A stretch of DNA of 64,000 bases from a virus. The DNA is taken from positions 1 to 64,000 of IMG/VR virus record IMGVR_UViG_3300010883_000003; one strand, given 5' to 3'. Below are positions 1 through 8,284 of this stretch, in pieces. Under the pieces are notes generated by a model that was not told the DNA's origin, made no database searches, and worked only from the letters and a program-made list of their open reading frames with translations. Position 1 is the first letter of the stretch. Each line of letters begins with the position of its first letter. Position numbers and translations under genes: made by a program.

Positions 1-2
1 AA

Positions 3-3000
3 GCAGACGGTATAGAGGACTTCACATATAACGGATCCTCAACTGCCACTGTGAAGGTTGATTTATTTGATAACGCTGGTATAGTGAAGACGTCTAACGG
101 TCTCGCGCTAAACATAAGTGATGTTTCAGACTCTATCAGTACAACACCAGCTGCTGATGATCTGTTGTTTATTTACGATACATCACTACCAACTACTAGA
201 TTCACAAAGAAGATAACTGTTGGTAATCTTATGGCGGCAGCTTCATCTTTATCCACACTCGGTAATCCGCTGGCTCTTAGAGACGGTCTTGGAAATACCA
301 GCTACAACAACTCCACTGGAGTTACTGTTGATATTGATACAGCTACAAACGGTGGCTTAAATATAATCGGCGGCGCCGGATCTGGTGGCGCGGTATATGT
401 TGATCCTAATACGGCTACAGCAACAACAACGCTTAACGCTGCAAATGATTACGTTTTAATTTACGACCAAACCGCAAACGCCACTAGAAAAATTACGCCT
501 CAAAAGTTCGCGGACTTACCTTCCAGTTATTCTCTTAGTCCTGGTACGGGTTTAACGTACTCTGTAGGCTCTGCGTTTAACGCCGGTTCAAATTCTACGC
601 TAGGTATCAATACCGCTGTAGTACCAAGACTTGCAGTAGCAAATACATTTTCTGGTGACAATACATTTTCAGGAAAAAACACATTCGGTGTTTCTACAAC
701 AGCTGGGTTAACAGGATCTCTACAGGAAGTGTCATCCGGAGTTCCTTATCTAATTGGTGGAAGTAACGTATCTATTACTACTGGATCTACCGGTCAAATA
801 ACAATAGGTGCATCTTTAGCTGCTGGTGGAAACTTGACCGCGGGTACTGGAATATCTACGTTCACGTATGACGGTTCAGGAAACGCTACTGTCTCCGTAA
901 ACGCTACATCTCTTTCAACTGTAGCAGCTAATAGAAGTAACTATCTGATTTCAGCGGAAAGCGGTAATCTATCTAATATAACAAAGACAACTATAGGCTC
1001 CGTCGCGGATATCGTTGACAGAACCGCAATAGTTAATGAGGGTTCTGGGATAAGCATCACTTTTTCTGGTAATTCTAATCCGGCAACAATCGCCGCAAAA
1101 GTTGACGGGTCTACAATAAGACTTAATAGCTCCAATCAGATATCAGCAGTAACTCCCAGCGGTGGTTCCCCCGGTGGTGGTAACAGTGATAAATCAGCTT
1201 CCTACCTAGTGTTGACGGCAACAGGCTCTTTAGATAACGAGAGAGTCTTTACAGAGGGTACGGGTTTACTGAAAGTCGACTCCGGCGCAGGTTCAGCTTA
1301 CACTGTTTTAATTGATAATTCCATAGTCGCGACCTTAACAGGATCTCAATTCTCTGGAAACGTTGGTATAACAGGATCTTTAGGCGTAGAATCTAGCGCT
1401 GTATTTAAAACAGGTCTGACTGGCTCACTACAGATGCTTCCCGATGGCTTAACCCCATATATTATAGGTACTGGTAGTATAAGTGTCACCACGTCTTCTT
1501 CTGGGCAACTGGTGGTATCTTCTTCTGCTTCAGCCGGCGGCGGCAGTAGTGGTCTTAGTTCTATACAACAATCTGGCGGAAGTTCGTTCAGTAGTGTAAC
1601 AACGTTAATATTTACTGGTAGTACAGTTTCCGGTGGATCTGGGACCGTTACTGTAACTCCTGTTATTGGAGCCGCTGAAGACTCTTCATATACCGACGGC
1701 TTATTTACAGATTTCTCTTACACTACACCAATAGGAACAGCTGTGGACAGATTTAACGAGGTTCTAAAAGGGTTAGCTCCCAGCGCGGCGCCAGCATTAG
1801 ATGATATGAATTGTAACGACTCTGGCACTAGCGCTAAGATGTCGTTTGGAAATTCACAATCTATCTCTGGTTATACTAACGTCTTACCATCTACTTTAAC
1901 TCCTGCTAGTTCATTATCTAGCGTAGATATTAATGGATCATATTCATCTGCAATATCAGGAAATGATGTAAGAACCGCTTGCTTTGCTGGAAGCACAGTC
2001 ATTGATGGAATTCTAAATGCCGACGTATCAGCAGACAGCCCCAATTACGCTGCCGACGCTTTTGGTAACGGTAACCAAGGCACTCTTGAATTGTTCGTAA
2101 ATAATAACTCTACGGCAGTACACTCCACAAACTTGTCTTCATTCGGTTCAGGAACGAGCAGTAACGCTAGCGGTTCTGGTTTCGTGTTATCAGCAGTAAC
2201 AAACGGCTCATTCAGTGACGGGTCAGCGTTTAGTACGTTTAAGCACCGTACCGGTACTTATACTATAGCGGTAGCTAATCAACAGACAGGATGGAACTAC
2301 GCTAGGGTTGTACATACAATAGGTAGCACCAGCACCACCACAAACTACGTGGAATGGGTAAACGATCCAAATGCGAATGCTCTATCTGCCGACACATCAG
2401 TTATGGACAGTTTATCAATGACTGGTACAAAGCAGTTATCTGGTGTCACATATAATACTGCAGGTACAGCAGAATATCGTGTACGTGTTCTTAACGCATA
2501 CAAGAATGTATATTCAGCAAATAACATAACATTTAATGGCACAAATTGTGCTATATCTTCTCAAGCATTTCCGTCCATAGATTACGCATCAGGAGAAGAT
2601 GAGACTAAGCTCTTGCACTTGACAGGATCTGTTACGATAAATTCTGACCCACTATTAAACGGATCCATAACAGCATCCGCGAACGTACCAGCTCCCTTGA
2701 AGTCAGACTTAACTTCTGCCGGCTCACAATCAGTGGCAGGAATACTTTTATACAATCTATCAGATAGTGCAACCACAACATCGGAGCCGTTTAGAGGGGA
2801 AAGCTATAGAAGGGTATCTGGTAGCTACAATAATCAAGCGGCAGTAACTGCCGCTGGTGCAGTATGGAATTCTTCCACCAGCTTAATGACTGTTGACGGA
2901 TTACTTTTTTATAACAGTGCGTTGAGGTCTCCACGTCAAGGAACCGTGTCTGGAGACTTTAGGAATACAGCTGACGGCGGGTCCATTACAAACGGTCCAG

Positions 3001-3416
3001 CGAGCAATGTAAACTATTCCTCTATTGCTTCTGGGATGAGAACGTTTTATAGGTACTTTAGAAACACATCCGGGGGTTCTAAGACGAATTTCGCGTTGAC
3101 CTTAAACGGTTCCGGTACAATAGTGAATCAAGGGTCATCTTTATCTTCTTCGAACATTCATGTTTTGGCAAAGTTACCAACAACATCCGCTAGTTTTACG
3201 ACTGGGTGGATGGACACTGCAGTGGCGTTTGCTACAGGACAAACAGGAGATGGTGCTGGGTGTCTAAATGGTTCCCTGGATTCTTCTTTAAACGCGACAA
3301 ACAATATTACATTCGGTACACAGTCAGCTGGTGCAAACGAATATATAGTTGTTAAAATAGAGGCCGACGCTAGCTGGACTGGTAACATATCACAAATTAG
3401 CGTTTCATGGAGTTGA
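3..3416 (+). CDS. Fibre-type virion protein, 5' end outside window
   Basis: A large Ser/Thr/Gly-rich, low-charge protein of the kind found in phage fibres and head or tail appendages. The first available start is GTG at 51, but the frame is open to base 3, and the extra residues (DGIEDFTYNGSSTATV) match an internal segment (GTGISTFTYDGSGNATV), so the true start lies upstream and the gene is 5' partial. About residues 205-260 and 380-490 hold two copies of a module with the signature SG-N--ITGSL---GLTGSL, and the second copy recurs in the next gene. The last 500 residues are beta-rich without a recognisable enzyme motif. It is followed after 3 nt by the next structural gene. A role in adsorption or decoration is inferred from composition and context. 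Confidence 0.7.
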   Translation, partial: ADGIEDFTYNGSSTATVKVDLFDNAGIVKTSNGLALNISDVSDSISTTPAADDLLFIYDTSLPTTRFTKKITVGNLMAAASSLSTLGNPLALRDGLGNTSYNNSTGVTVDIDTATNGGLNIIGGAGSGGAVYVDPNTATATTTLNAANDYVLIYDQTANATRKITPQKFADLPSSYSLSPGTGLTYSVGSAFNAGSNSTLGINTAVVPRLAVANTFSGDNTFSGKNTFGVSTTAGLTGSLQEVSSGVPYLIGGSNVSITTGSTGQITIGASLAAGGNLTAGTGISTFTYDGSGNATVSVNATSLSTVAANRSNYLISAESGNLSNITKTTIGSVADIVDRTAIVNEGSGISITFSGNSNPATIAAKVDGSTIRLNSSNQISAVTPSGGSPGGGNSDKSASYLVLTATGSLDNERVFTEGTGLLKVDSGAGSAYTVLIDNSIVATLTGSQFSGNVGITGSLGVESSAVFKTGLTGSLQMLPDGLTPYIIGTGSISVTTSSSGQLVVSSSASAGGGSSGLSSIQQSGGSSFSSVTTLIFTGSTVSGGSGTVTVTPVIGAAEDSSYTDGLFTDFSYTTPIGTAVDRFNEVLKGLAPSAAPALDDMNCNDSGTSAKMSFGNSQSISGYTNVLPSTLTPASSLSSVDINGSYSSAISGNDVRTACFAGSTVIDGILNADVSADSPNYAADAFGNGNQGTLELFVNNNSTAVHSTNLSSFGSGTSSNASGSGFVLSAVTNGSFSDGSAFSTFKHRTGTYTIAVANQQTGWNYARVVHTIGSTSTTTNYVEWVNDPNANALSADTSVMDSLSMTGTKQLSGVTYNTAGTAEYRVRVLNAYKNVYSANNITFNGTNCAISSQAFPSIDYASGEDETKLLHLTGSVTINSDPLLNGSITASANVPAPLKSDLTSAGSQSVAGILLYNLSDSATTTSEPFRGESYRRVSGSYNNQAAVTAAGAVWNSSTSLMTVDGLLFYNSALRSPRQGTVSGDFRNTADGGSITNGPASNVNYSSIASGMRTFYRYFRNTSGGSKTNFALTLNGSGTIVNQGSSLSSSNIHVLAKLPTTSASFTTGWMDTAVAFATGQTGDGAGCLNGSLDSSLNATNNITFGTQSAGANEYIVVKIEADASWTGNISQISVSWS
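1198..1520 (+). repeat. Module shared with 4062-4390 (fibre genes)
   Basis: A protein-level repeat of about 108 residues running from YLVLTATGSL through NVGITGSLG to the following beta segment. It matches the stretch encoded at about 4062-4390 in the neighbouring gene (YLVLSATGSL ... NVGITGSFG). The DNA has diverged, so this is an old duplication or module exchange between neighbours. Confidence 0.65.
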
Positions 3417-3419
3417 TGA

Positions 3420-4673
3420 ATGGCATATGATCCAAAAACCCAGCGTCTAATATCTCTAAAGAAGCTAGCGGGAAAAGCGCAGACTTCAAATGATAAAGAT
3501 CTAGCGAATGAGGGTTTACCATCCGGTGTAACAGTGACGTCAGAGACGGTTTTTGGTGAGACTATTACCGCCTCACCTTCTTCTACATCGCTGTATACGA
3601 TAACAGGAAAAGTTGAGTATCTAAGATTTCCAGCTTCTTTTATAGCTGGTTCAGATACTACAAACGGCCGTCATGGTTTTGAGCTAAAGCTTCCTCCAGA
3701 CTACGAAGCAAACTCTTCAAACGGTAAAAAAGGAACATATCCCTTTATAAACGGCCAGAGCCTTAATATTACTTCTGGATCGCTACAGCTTGTACCGACG
3801 TCTTTTGCTACGTCCTATGAAGGTAAGCCTTTCTCTGGTGGCACCCAGACAAAGGGCTCAGGTACCCAGATTCCTATTCTGGACGCTAGAGATTGGTACC
3901 TTGATTACTTTAATGGAGTGTACTTCCAGCAAGACCCTCCGGGTACGGGAGATCATTCTGAAAATCCTGATTATCTTGAGGCATTTCTATACATAGGTGA
4001 CATGCTTAATGTTGTTGTTGCCGCCGGCGGAGGCGGAGGAGGCACTGGGGATGGAGATCCAAATGCGCAGTATCTTGTGTTATCTGCAACAGGTTCTCTT
4101 TCTGCCGAGCGTGTGTTAAATCCACAAACTGGCTTAATTGCTGTAGATTCTGGCGCGGGAAACAATTATAGCATATCATTAGACAATTCAGTTGCCGCAA
4201 CTTTAACTGGCTCACAGTTTTCTGGAAATGTTGGAATAACAGGATCTTTTGGTACTGAATCCACCGCTCTGTTTAATTTAGGTCTATCAGGATCACTAAC
4301 ACAACTAACGGATGGAACATCGTATCTCAAGGCCGGCTCTAACATTACTGTTGCTAGCGCTTCAAACGGTGCGATAACAATAACTGGCACCGGCGCCGGC
4401 GAAGCTAGAAAAAAAGATGCGTACTTTATGTCTTCCGAAACAGTGGCAGGATCTAGCGTTTCTGTTAGCTCATCTGATTTTTCTACCGGTAACTATAACA
4501 TGAATAAGATAGATATCTTCCTAAATGGACAATTATTACATAGCGGATCTTTGACTCAAGTATCCGCCGCTGAAAGGGATTATTATATCGACAGTGCCAG
4601 TAGCTTAAAGTTTTCTTTCGACGTGCGAATTGACGATATTTTAGATGTTGTTGTTTTCGCGATCAGTTCGTAA
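3420..4673 (+). CDS. Fibre-type virion protein with shared module and NGQ C-terminus
   Basis: A 417-aa structural-type protein. The N-terminal 200 residues are unassigned. A Gly-rich hinge (AAGGGGGGTGDG, near residues 200-212) leads into the module shared with the upstream gene. The last 60 residues carry KIDIFLNGQLLHSG ... DDILDVVVFAIS, which resembles the end of the 517-aa protein encoded at 5138 (VDVFVNGQRLLSG ... NDVVQVLDRQ). A shared C-terminal domain in consecutive genes suggests a common attachment or trimerisation element. The ATG lies 3 nt after the upstream stop. Exact role unknown; fibre or head/tail decoration is inferred. Confidence 0.7.
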   Translation: MAYDPKTQRLISLKKLAGKAQTSNDKDLANEGLPSGVTVTSETVFGETITASPSSTSLYTITGKVEYLRFPASFIAGSDTTNGRHGFELKLPPDYEANSSNGKKGTYPFINGQSLNITSGSLQLVPTSFATSYEGKPFSGGTQTKGSGTQIPILDARDWYLDYFNGVYFQQDPPGTGDHSENPDYLEAFLYIGDMLNVVVAAGGGGGGTGDGDPNAQYLVLSATGSLSAERVLNPQTGLIAVDSGAGNNYSISLDNSVAATLTGSQFSGNVGITGSFGTESTALFNLGLSGSLTQLTDGTSYLKAGSNITVASASNGAITITGTGAGEARKKDAYFMSSETVAGSSVSVSSSDFSTGNYNMNKIDIFLNGQLLHSGSLTQVSAAERDYYIDSASSLKFSFDVRIDDILDVVVFAISS

Positions 4674-4679
4674 TAGTTA
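4673..4679 (+). promoter_or_regulatory. ATAGTTA motif, putative phage promoter element
   Basis: One of a series of ATA(C/T/G)TTA heptamers in intergenic gaps. This one overlaps the upstream stop codon, 68 nt before the DUF5659-like gene. Function is inferred only from recurrence. Confidence 0.3.
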
Positions 4680-4732
4680 ATTGTAAGGTCACCTTTAGAT
4701 TTGAGGCAGATCATGCCGTCACATACTTACAA

Positions 4733-4739
4733 ATTAGGG
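4733..4739 (+). promoter_or_regulatory. ATACTTA motif, putative phage promoter element
   Basis: Second heptamer of this gap, in the extended context ATACTTACAAATTAGGG just before the start at 4748. It closely matches the copies at 32124 and 38979. Confidence 0.35.
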
Positions 4740-4747
4740 TACAGTAA

Positions 4748-4972
4748 ATGCAAGAAGAAAATAACGACATATTTGAGACATCAGACTTAGGTACCGCGGC
4801 GTACCTTTTAATAAAGGGTTGTACCCTAATCATAGCTGAAAAAGATAGATATAGGTATTCGTTTGTCTTCTCTGAAGAGAAGGTGTGCAAACAGCTATCC
4901 CTAGAGTACGTAAACAGCGAATTTTCAAGATTTGACGCAAGTCTCAAGAACTTAAGAAGCTTGATAAAATAA
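4748..4972 (+). CDS. Small DUF5659-like protein
   Basis: A 74-aa protein with the pattern FETSDLGTAAYLLIKG, a polar strand, then YSFVFSE. This resembles the DUF5659 family, short proteins of unknown function seen in phages and bacteria, in which an F-T-DL--AAYLL-KG opening is followed by an F-F strand and a helix. The family call is from memory of the pattern. There is no signal peptide or membrane segment. It sits alone between two structural genes with its own upstream ATACTTA motif and about 165 nt of non-coding DNA downstream. The reverse-strand reading frame here is its shadow. Confidence 0.6.
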   Translation: MQEENNDIFETSDLGTAAYLLIKGCTLIIAEKDRYRYSFVFSEEKVCKQLSLEYVNSEFSRFDASLKNLRSLIK

Positions 4973-4982
4973 AAAAGACGTG

Positions 4983-4997
4983 GTAAAATCATTTTAC
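4983..4997 (+). other. Short inverted repeat after DUF5659-like gene
   Basis: GTAAAA-TCA-TTTTAC, a weak A/T hairpin 10 nt after the stop codon. It lacks a GC stem and a strong T-tract, so it is at most a weak terminator or an mRNA end stabiliser. Confidence 0.3.
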
Positions 4998-5002
4998 TTC
5001 GT

Positions 5003-5009
5003 ATATTTA
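5003..5009 (+). promoter_or_regulatory. ATATTTA motif, putative phage promoter element
   Basis: ATATTTA followed by AAGATG, 129 nt upstream of the abundant-looking structural gene at 5138. If used, the transcript would have a long leader containing the 14-bp palindrome at 5075. Confidence 0.3.
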
Positions 5010-5074
5010 AAGATGTGGTCTAGAATCACAATTAGTTATTCATAGTTCGTTAATTGTTTTCCTTAGTTAATATT

Positions 5075-5088
5075 AGTTAGTACTAACT
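5075..5088 (+). promoter_or_regulatory. 14-bp perfect palindrome, operator-like
   Basis: AGTTAGTACTAACT is a loop-free perfect dyad in the 165-nt gap before the gene at 5138, preceded by direct repeats of TTAGTTA. With no loop it makes a poor RNA hairpin but a plausible binding site for a dimeric protein. Role unknown. Confidence 0.35.
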
Positions 5089-5137
5089 CACGAGTGCGTA
5101 TCTCGATATGTGCTCCTTATAAAAGGAAATAATTAAT

Positions 5138-6691
5138 ATGCCTATTAATTCAAAAATTAGATTAGAACAACTTACTGGTTCTGTCGCCGTCTTAAAGCCG
5201 GGCTCCCTCGCTCAAGGTACTGCAGCAGCCATTAAGGGTACTACAGACATGAATGATGTCTTGAAGTATTACTCTCAAGCAATCTCAAATATTCACGGAA
5301 ACGTTGAATATGGAGCTCAGCTACCTGGTGCGTTCAGTGCCACGATCTTTCCAGCAACCGATGGTGTTCAAGACTTAGGTAAATGGGGTATCGCCAACAC
5401 TGAGACTTTCGGTAATTCACTTGGCTCCTTAGATAGCTCTGGTTTCTCCGTTGGCTCTGCCACCCCCGACACCACCATGGACGCGTCGATAACAAGAATT
5501 CATCTTGGGTCATCGGCTACAGTACAAGCTAACGACCTGTTTTTGTTTCGTCAATCAGGCGGTCTCATTATGGTTTACCAGAAGAGCGGTTCAACCAGTA
5601 CAGGGGACCAGCATGATGTGCTCTTCAATGCCGGTCTATCAACGATTTTCGCGATGAACCAGAGCACCATCGATTCACAACGTATCGGAAACATCTCTCT
5701 TGTTGAAGAAAAAGAATGGGGTAAAGCAGTTGTTGCTGCCATTCAAGGTACTGCCGGTCTTGCTATTACAAATGGTCAAAAAACGACCGCAAGTGATATC
5801 CTCGTCCAATCTTCTAGAAAGCTGAGCCTTAACTCACTCGATACCGACTCTTCTGGTGGTGTTGTTCTCGAGAATCAAGCTTCGGTCGGTAAGATCCGTG
5901 CGAAGATTGCTGGTGTTGACAAGTTCATTCTTGACACTTCTGATTTTAAGATTCAGAGTACTGTAAACGTTGATGTACTTAGTGTTGTAGACGCAGCAAA
6001 TGCTACAGACGCAGCTGCTGCTATGACCATCTCTGGTGGTGTCGCAGTTGCTAAGAAGTACTTCGGTGGTGATGATCTGGCCGTTGCTGTCGACAGTAAG
6101 AAGCTTACTATTGGTAGTACCAACCCGATACTCTTACAGCACGGTGCAGTACGATCTTCGCTTAGTTCAGCAGCGCAAATGGCGATTACAGGTTCAACTG
6201 GTGTCCAGATCTTGTCAAACGCTAGTCTTGTACTGTCTGGTGCTGCAGCCACGTCTTTCTGTAGTAATGACATAAAGGACTTTACTTTTGGTGGAGCTAG
6301 TGAAGGTGGACTCGTATTAGGTGTAGCCGGCGAAGCTGCTGCATATCAGGCTGCTTTTGGAGTAACCAACAAGTCAATCTTAGGGGCGTTAACAGACCTT
6401 AAGACTGCTGCTGCTGGAAGTCTTCCAACTTCCTACGCGGTAACTGTTGCTGCAGCTGGTGCATCCGCAGGTGCTGCTCTTGCTCTTGGTAGCCCAACTG
6501 GTGGAACAGCCCAAGACCTTAGACCAGCTAATAAAGCAGCTGTTGATGTCTTTGTAAATGGACAAAGACTTCTCTCTGGTTCTGCCGCTGCACCACTGGA
6601 TTATATTGTTGATGGAGCTGCTGCTCAGCAAATAAAGATTCAGTTTGCGCTGATTCATAATGATGTTGTTCAGGTTCTTGACAGACAGTAA
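5138..6691 (+). CDS. Abundant-type virion structural protein
   Basis: A 517-aa, Ala/Gly/Ser-rich protein without enzyme motifs. Near residues 290-310 it has MTISGGVAVAKKYFGGDDL, resembling the SGG-(V/I)A--YYVGG element common in fibre proteins of marine T4-like phages. The C-terminal 50 residues (DVFVNGQRLLSG onward) match the end of the protein at 3420. Codon choice (GGT, GCT, CGT, CTT) is closer to that of the major capsid gene than to the TTA/AGA-rich neighbours, and a strong terminator follows directly; both suggest high expression. Start ATG 5138 is preceded by AAAAGGAAA. Probably a virion appendage or fibre subunit; the exact role is inferred. Confidence 0.65.
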   Translation: MPINSKIRLEQLTGSVAVLKPGSLAQGTAAAIKGTTDMNDVLKYYSQAISNIHGNVEYGAQLPGAFSATIFPATDGVQDLGKWGIANTETFGNSLGSLDSSGFSVGSATPDTTMDASITRIHLGSSATVQANDLFLFRQSGGLIMVYQKSGSTSTGDQHDVLFNAGLSTIFAMNQSTIDSQRIGNISLVEEKEWGKAVVAAIQGTAGLAITNGQKTTASDILVQSSRKLSLNSLDTDSSGGVVLENQASVGKIRAKIAGVDKFILDTSDFKIQSTVNVDVLSVVDAANATDAAAAMTISGGVAVAKKYFGGDDLAVAVDSKKLTIGSTNPILLQHGAVRSSLSSAAQMAITGSTGVQILSNASLVLSGAAATSFCSNDIKDFTFGGASEGGLVLGVAGEAAAYQAAFGVTNKSILGALTDLKTAAAGSLPTSYAVTVAAAGASAGAALALGSPTGGTAQDLRPANKAAVDVFVNGQRLLSGSAAAPLDYIVDGAAAQQIKIQFALIHNDVVQVLDRQ

Positions 6692-6701
6692 TTCGTATAA
6701 C

Positions 6702-6720
6702 AAAATAGTTTAGCTATTTT
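6702..6720 (+). other. A/T hairpin preceding terminator
   Basis: AAAATAG-TTTAG-CTATTTT, a 7-bp stem with a 5-nt loop between the stop codon and the GC-rich terminator. The other strong terminators in the window also have a weak hairpin just before them. Confidence 0.5.
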
Positions 6721-6721
6721 T

Positions 6722-6750
6722 CGAGGCCCTTCGGGGCCTCGTTTTTTTTT
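6722..6750 (+). terminator. Rho-independent terminator
   Basis: CGAGGCCC-TTCG-GGGCCTCG followed by nine T. A perfect 8-bp stem with a UUCG tetraloop ends the transcript of the 517-aa structural gene. Confidence 0.92.
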
Positions 6751-6755
6751 AATTT

Positions 6756-6784
6756 TTGTAAGATGTTATATAATCTGATATAAT
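6756..6784 (+). promoter_or_regulatory. Sigma70-like promoter with extended -10
   Basis: TTGTAA (6756-6761), 17-bp spacer, TATAAT (6779-6784) preceded by TGA, giving an extended -10. A second TATAAT lies at 6769. Placed directly after a terminator and about 20 bp before the gene at 6806, it probably restarts transcription with host RNA polymerase. Confidence 0.6.
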
Positions 6785-6805
6785 ATTAAAGAATGAGGTA
6801 TTTTT

Positions 6806-7330
6806 ATGGACTTTATTGACGTAATAGACAGCGAGATCAACAAACTGCAAATCGCTAGAGATAAGATAGAGCAAGCCGTTAAAGACCCTAACTGGTATGC
6901 AAATAAAACTTATATAATGGTAAATTCAGTGACGAAACAACTTACTGAGATAGTTAGTACCGTAGATATGGACAAAGATGACCTTCTGTCTGAATTTAAA
7001 TCTGTCTTAGACCAGCTACCACAGTTCGTAGGGTCTATATGCTCATCTACTAAAGATGATCTTGAGGCAGTGGATAAAGACATTTTAACCTGGAACCGCT
7101 TTGCTAATCTATACAGGGAGTGGACTAGTACAAATAAGACACCAGCTGCTATAGAGGAAGATGTCGTACGAATAGAGGAAAAAAAGAAAGATATAAAAAG
7201 CGGTAGCTTACAAGAGCCTAGTGTCACCTCCGGACGAAAGCGTAAAGTGGGTGCTAGACCGCCTATAACATTAAGAAGGTACAGGGAGTTAGCGGAAGAA
7301 TTAGAAAGTGATGAAGATTCTGAAGCGTAA
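6806..7330 (+). CDS. Hypothetical helical protein
   Basis: A 174-aa, mostly alpha-helical, charged protein with no family I recognise. The first 130 residues read as long amphipathic helices, including DFIDVIDSEINKLQIARDKI. A basic patch (SGRKRKVGAR, about residues 142-151) and an acidic end (ELESDEDSEA) follow. It is the first gene after a terminator-promoter pair and is followed 12 nt later by a structural gene, so it may be a virion or assembly protein. GAATGAGG upstream of ATG 6806 is the likely ribosome-binding site. Confidence 0.6.
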   Translation: MDFIDVIDSEINKLQIARDKIEQAVKDPNWYANKTYIMVNSVTKQLTEIVSTVDMDKDDLLSEFKSVLDQLPQFVGSICSSTKDDLEAVDKDILTWNRFANLYREWTSTNKTPAAIEEDVVRIEEKKKDIKSGSLQEPSVTSGRKRKVGARPPITLRRYRELAEELESDEDSEA

Positions 7331-7336
7331 TACTTA
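7330..7336 (+). promoter_or_regulatory. ATACTTA motif, putative phage promoter element
   Basis: ATACTTA fills most of the 12-nt gap before the gene at 7343 and overlaps the preceding stop codon. No good Shine-Dalgarno site is visible here. Confidence 0.25.
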
Positions 7337-7342
7337 TAGACT

Positions 7343-8284
7343 ATGGCTGGTATATTAGACAAAAAAACTAGATTTATGGACACCTTCCTAACAGATAGGG
7401 GTCGTCAAGAGTTAGCGAAAGGTGAGCTTAGGTTTTCTTTTGCTACTTTTTCCGATTACGGAACATTTTACGATTCAAGTTTAGAAGATTCTTCTGTGGC
7501 ATCCGAAGCAGTAAACAGAATAATGTTTGAAGCTGCAAATAGGCCTCAAGATCTTGTAATACCTGAGTTTGATTCTGATGGTGGTATACTATTTCCAGCC
7601 GGAGATTTTGACATAGTAAACGGCGAGTTAAAAACTATATCTGGATCACTAAGTCTAATAAAGGGCGCAGCATTAGTCTCCTCCGCGTCACTGGCCATAT
7701 CTGATTCAATGAATTCATTTAATGATATGCTACCTCTAAGGTCAGAAGAGGCTATACAGAAAAATACTGGGTTCTCCATAAGTACTACATCTAAAACGTT
7801 TAATGTAACTACTTCAAAGCCTATACCGAGTTCTAAGCCTAACGTTGCGATGCTAGATAACGTCGAGAGCTTGTGGCAGGATAAAAAGTTAACGCATGTT
7901 AAGAATTTTCAGCACATGCCTCCTATAAATAAAACTTCTCGTAAACAGCTAAAAAAATATCCGAAGTTACAGCAGCCAACCCCTTTATCATTTGATGATT
8001 TACGTCAAGAGCTCAACGCGGGTGACACGCTTAATTCTTGGTCAGCAGTCGAACCGCCGGCAAAAATAGTTTTTGATAAGACTAGTGCTACCAATAACTT
8101 AGTTTGTCAGGTCTGGGAAGTAACAAGCTCTAGCATGAATAAGTTACGTATGATCGACTTCGGTGAATTTGAAGACTCTGATCCGTTTAGTCCTGGAAAA
8201 CATGTATTCTTTGTCGGTAAACTATTCGATGATGATTCGCTGGAAAAAACTTTCGTTAACTTATTTACCGTGGTGTTCGATTAA
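7343..8284 (+). CDS. Structural protein, LTD-GR paralogue A
   Basis: A 313-aa protein opening with MAGILDKKTRFMDTFLTDRG. The pattern LTD-GR-(E/Q)-LAK followed by a (S/F)F--F strand is shared with the 235-aa protein at 16437, so the two are paralogues at the N-terminus. I know this opening from unassigned virion proteins of large T4-like marine phages. The remainder is beta-rich with no catalytic motif. Its stop overlaps the next ATG by one base, so translation is probably coupled. A baseplate or tail-periphery role is inferred from the neighbourhood. Confidence 0.6.
   Translation: MAGILDKKTRFMDTFLTDRGRQELAKGELRFSFATFSDYGTFYDSSLEDSSVASEAVNRIMFEAANRPQDLVIPEFDSDGGILFPAGDFDIVNGELKTISGSLSLIKGAALVSSASLAISDSMNSFNDMLPLRSEEAIQKNTGFSISTTSKTFNVTTSKPIPSSKPNVAMLDNVESLWQDKKLTHVKNFQHMPPINKTSRKQLKKYPKLQQPTPLSFDDLRQELNAGDTLNSWSAVEPPAKIVFDKTSATNNLVCQVWEVTSSSMNKLRMIDFGEFEDSDPFSPGKHVFFVGKLFDDDSLEKTFVNLFTVVFD

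Noticed and set aside
4711-4992. Reverse-strand 93-aa frame opposite the DUF5659-like gene
   Set aside because: The + strand frame has the better family pattern and start; a lone reverse gene here would be out of keeping with the window.
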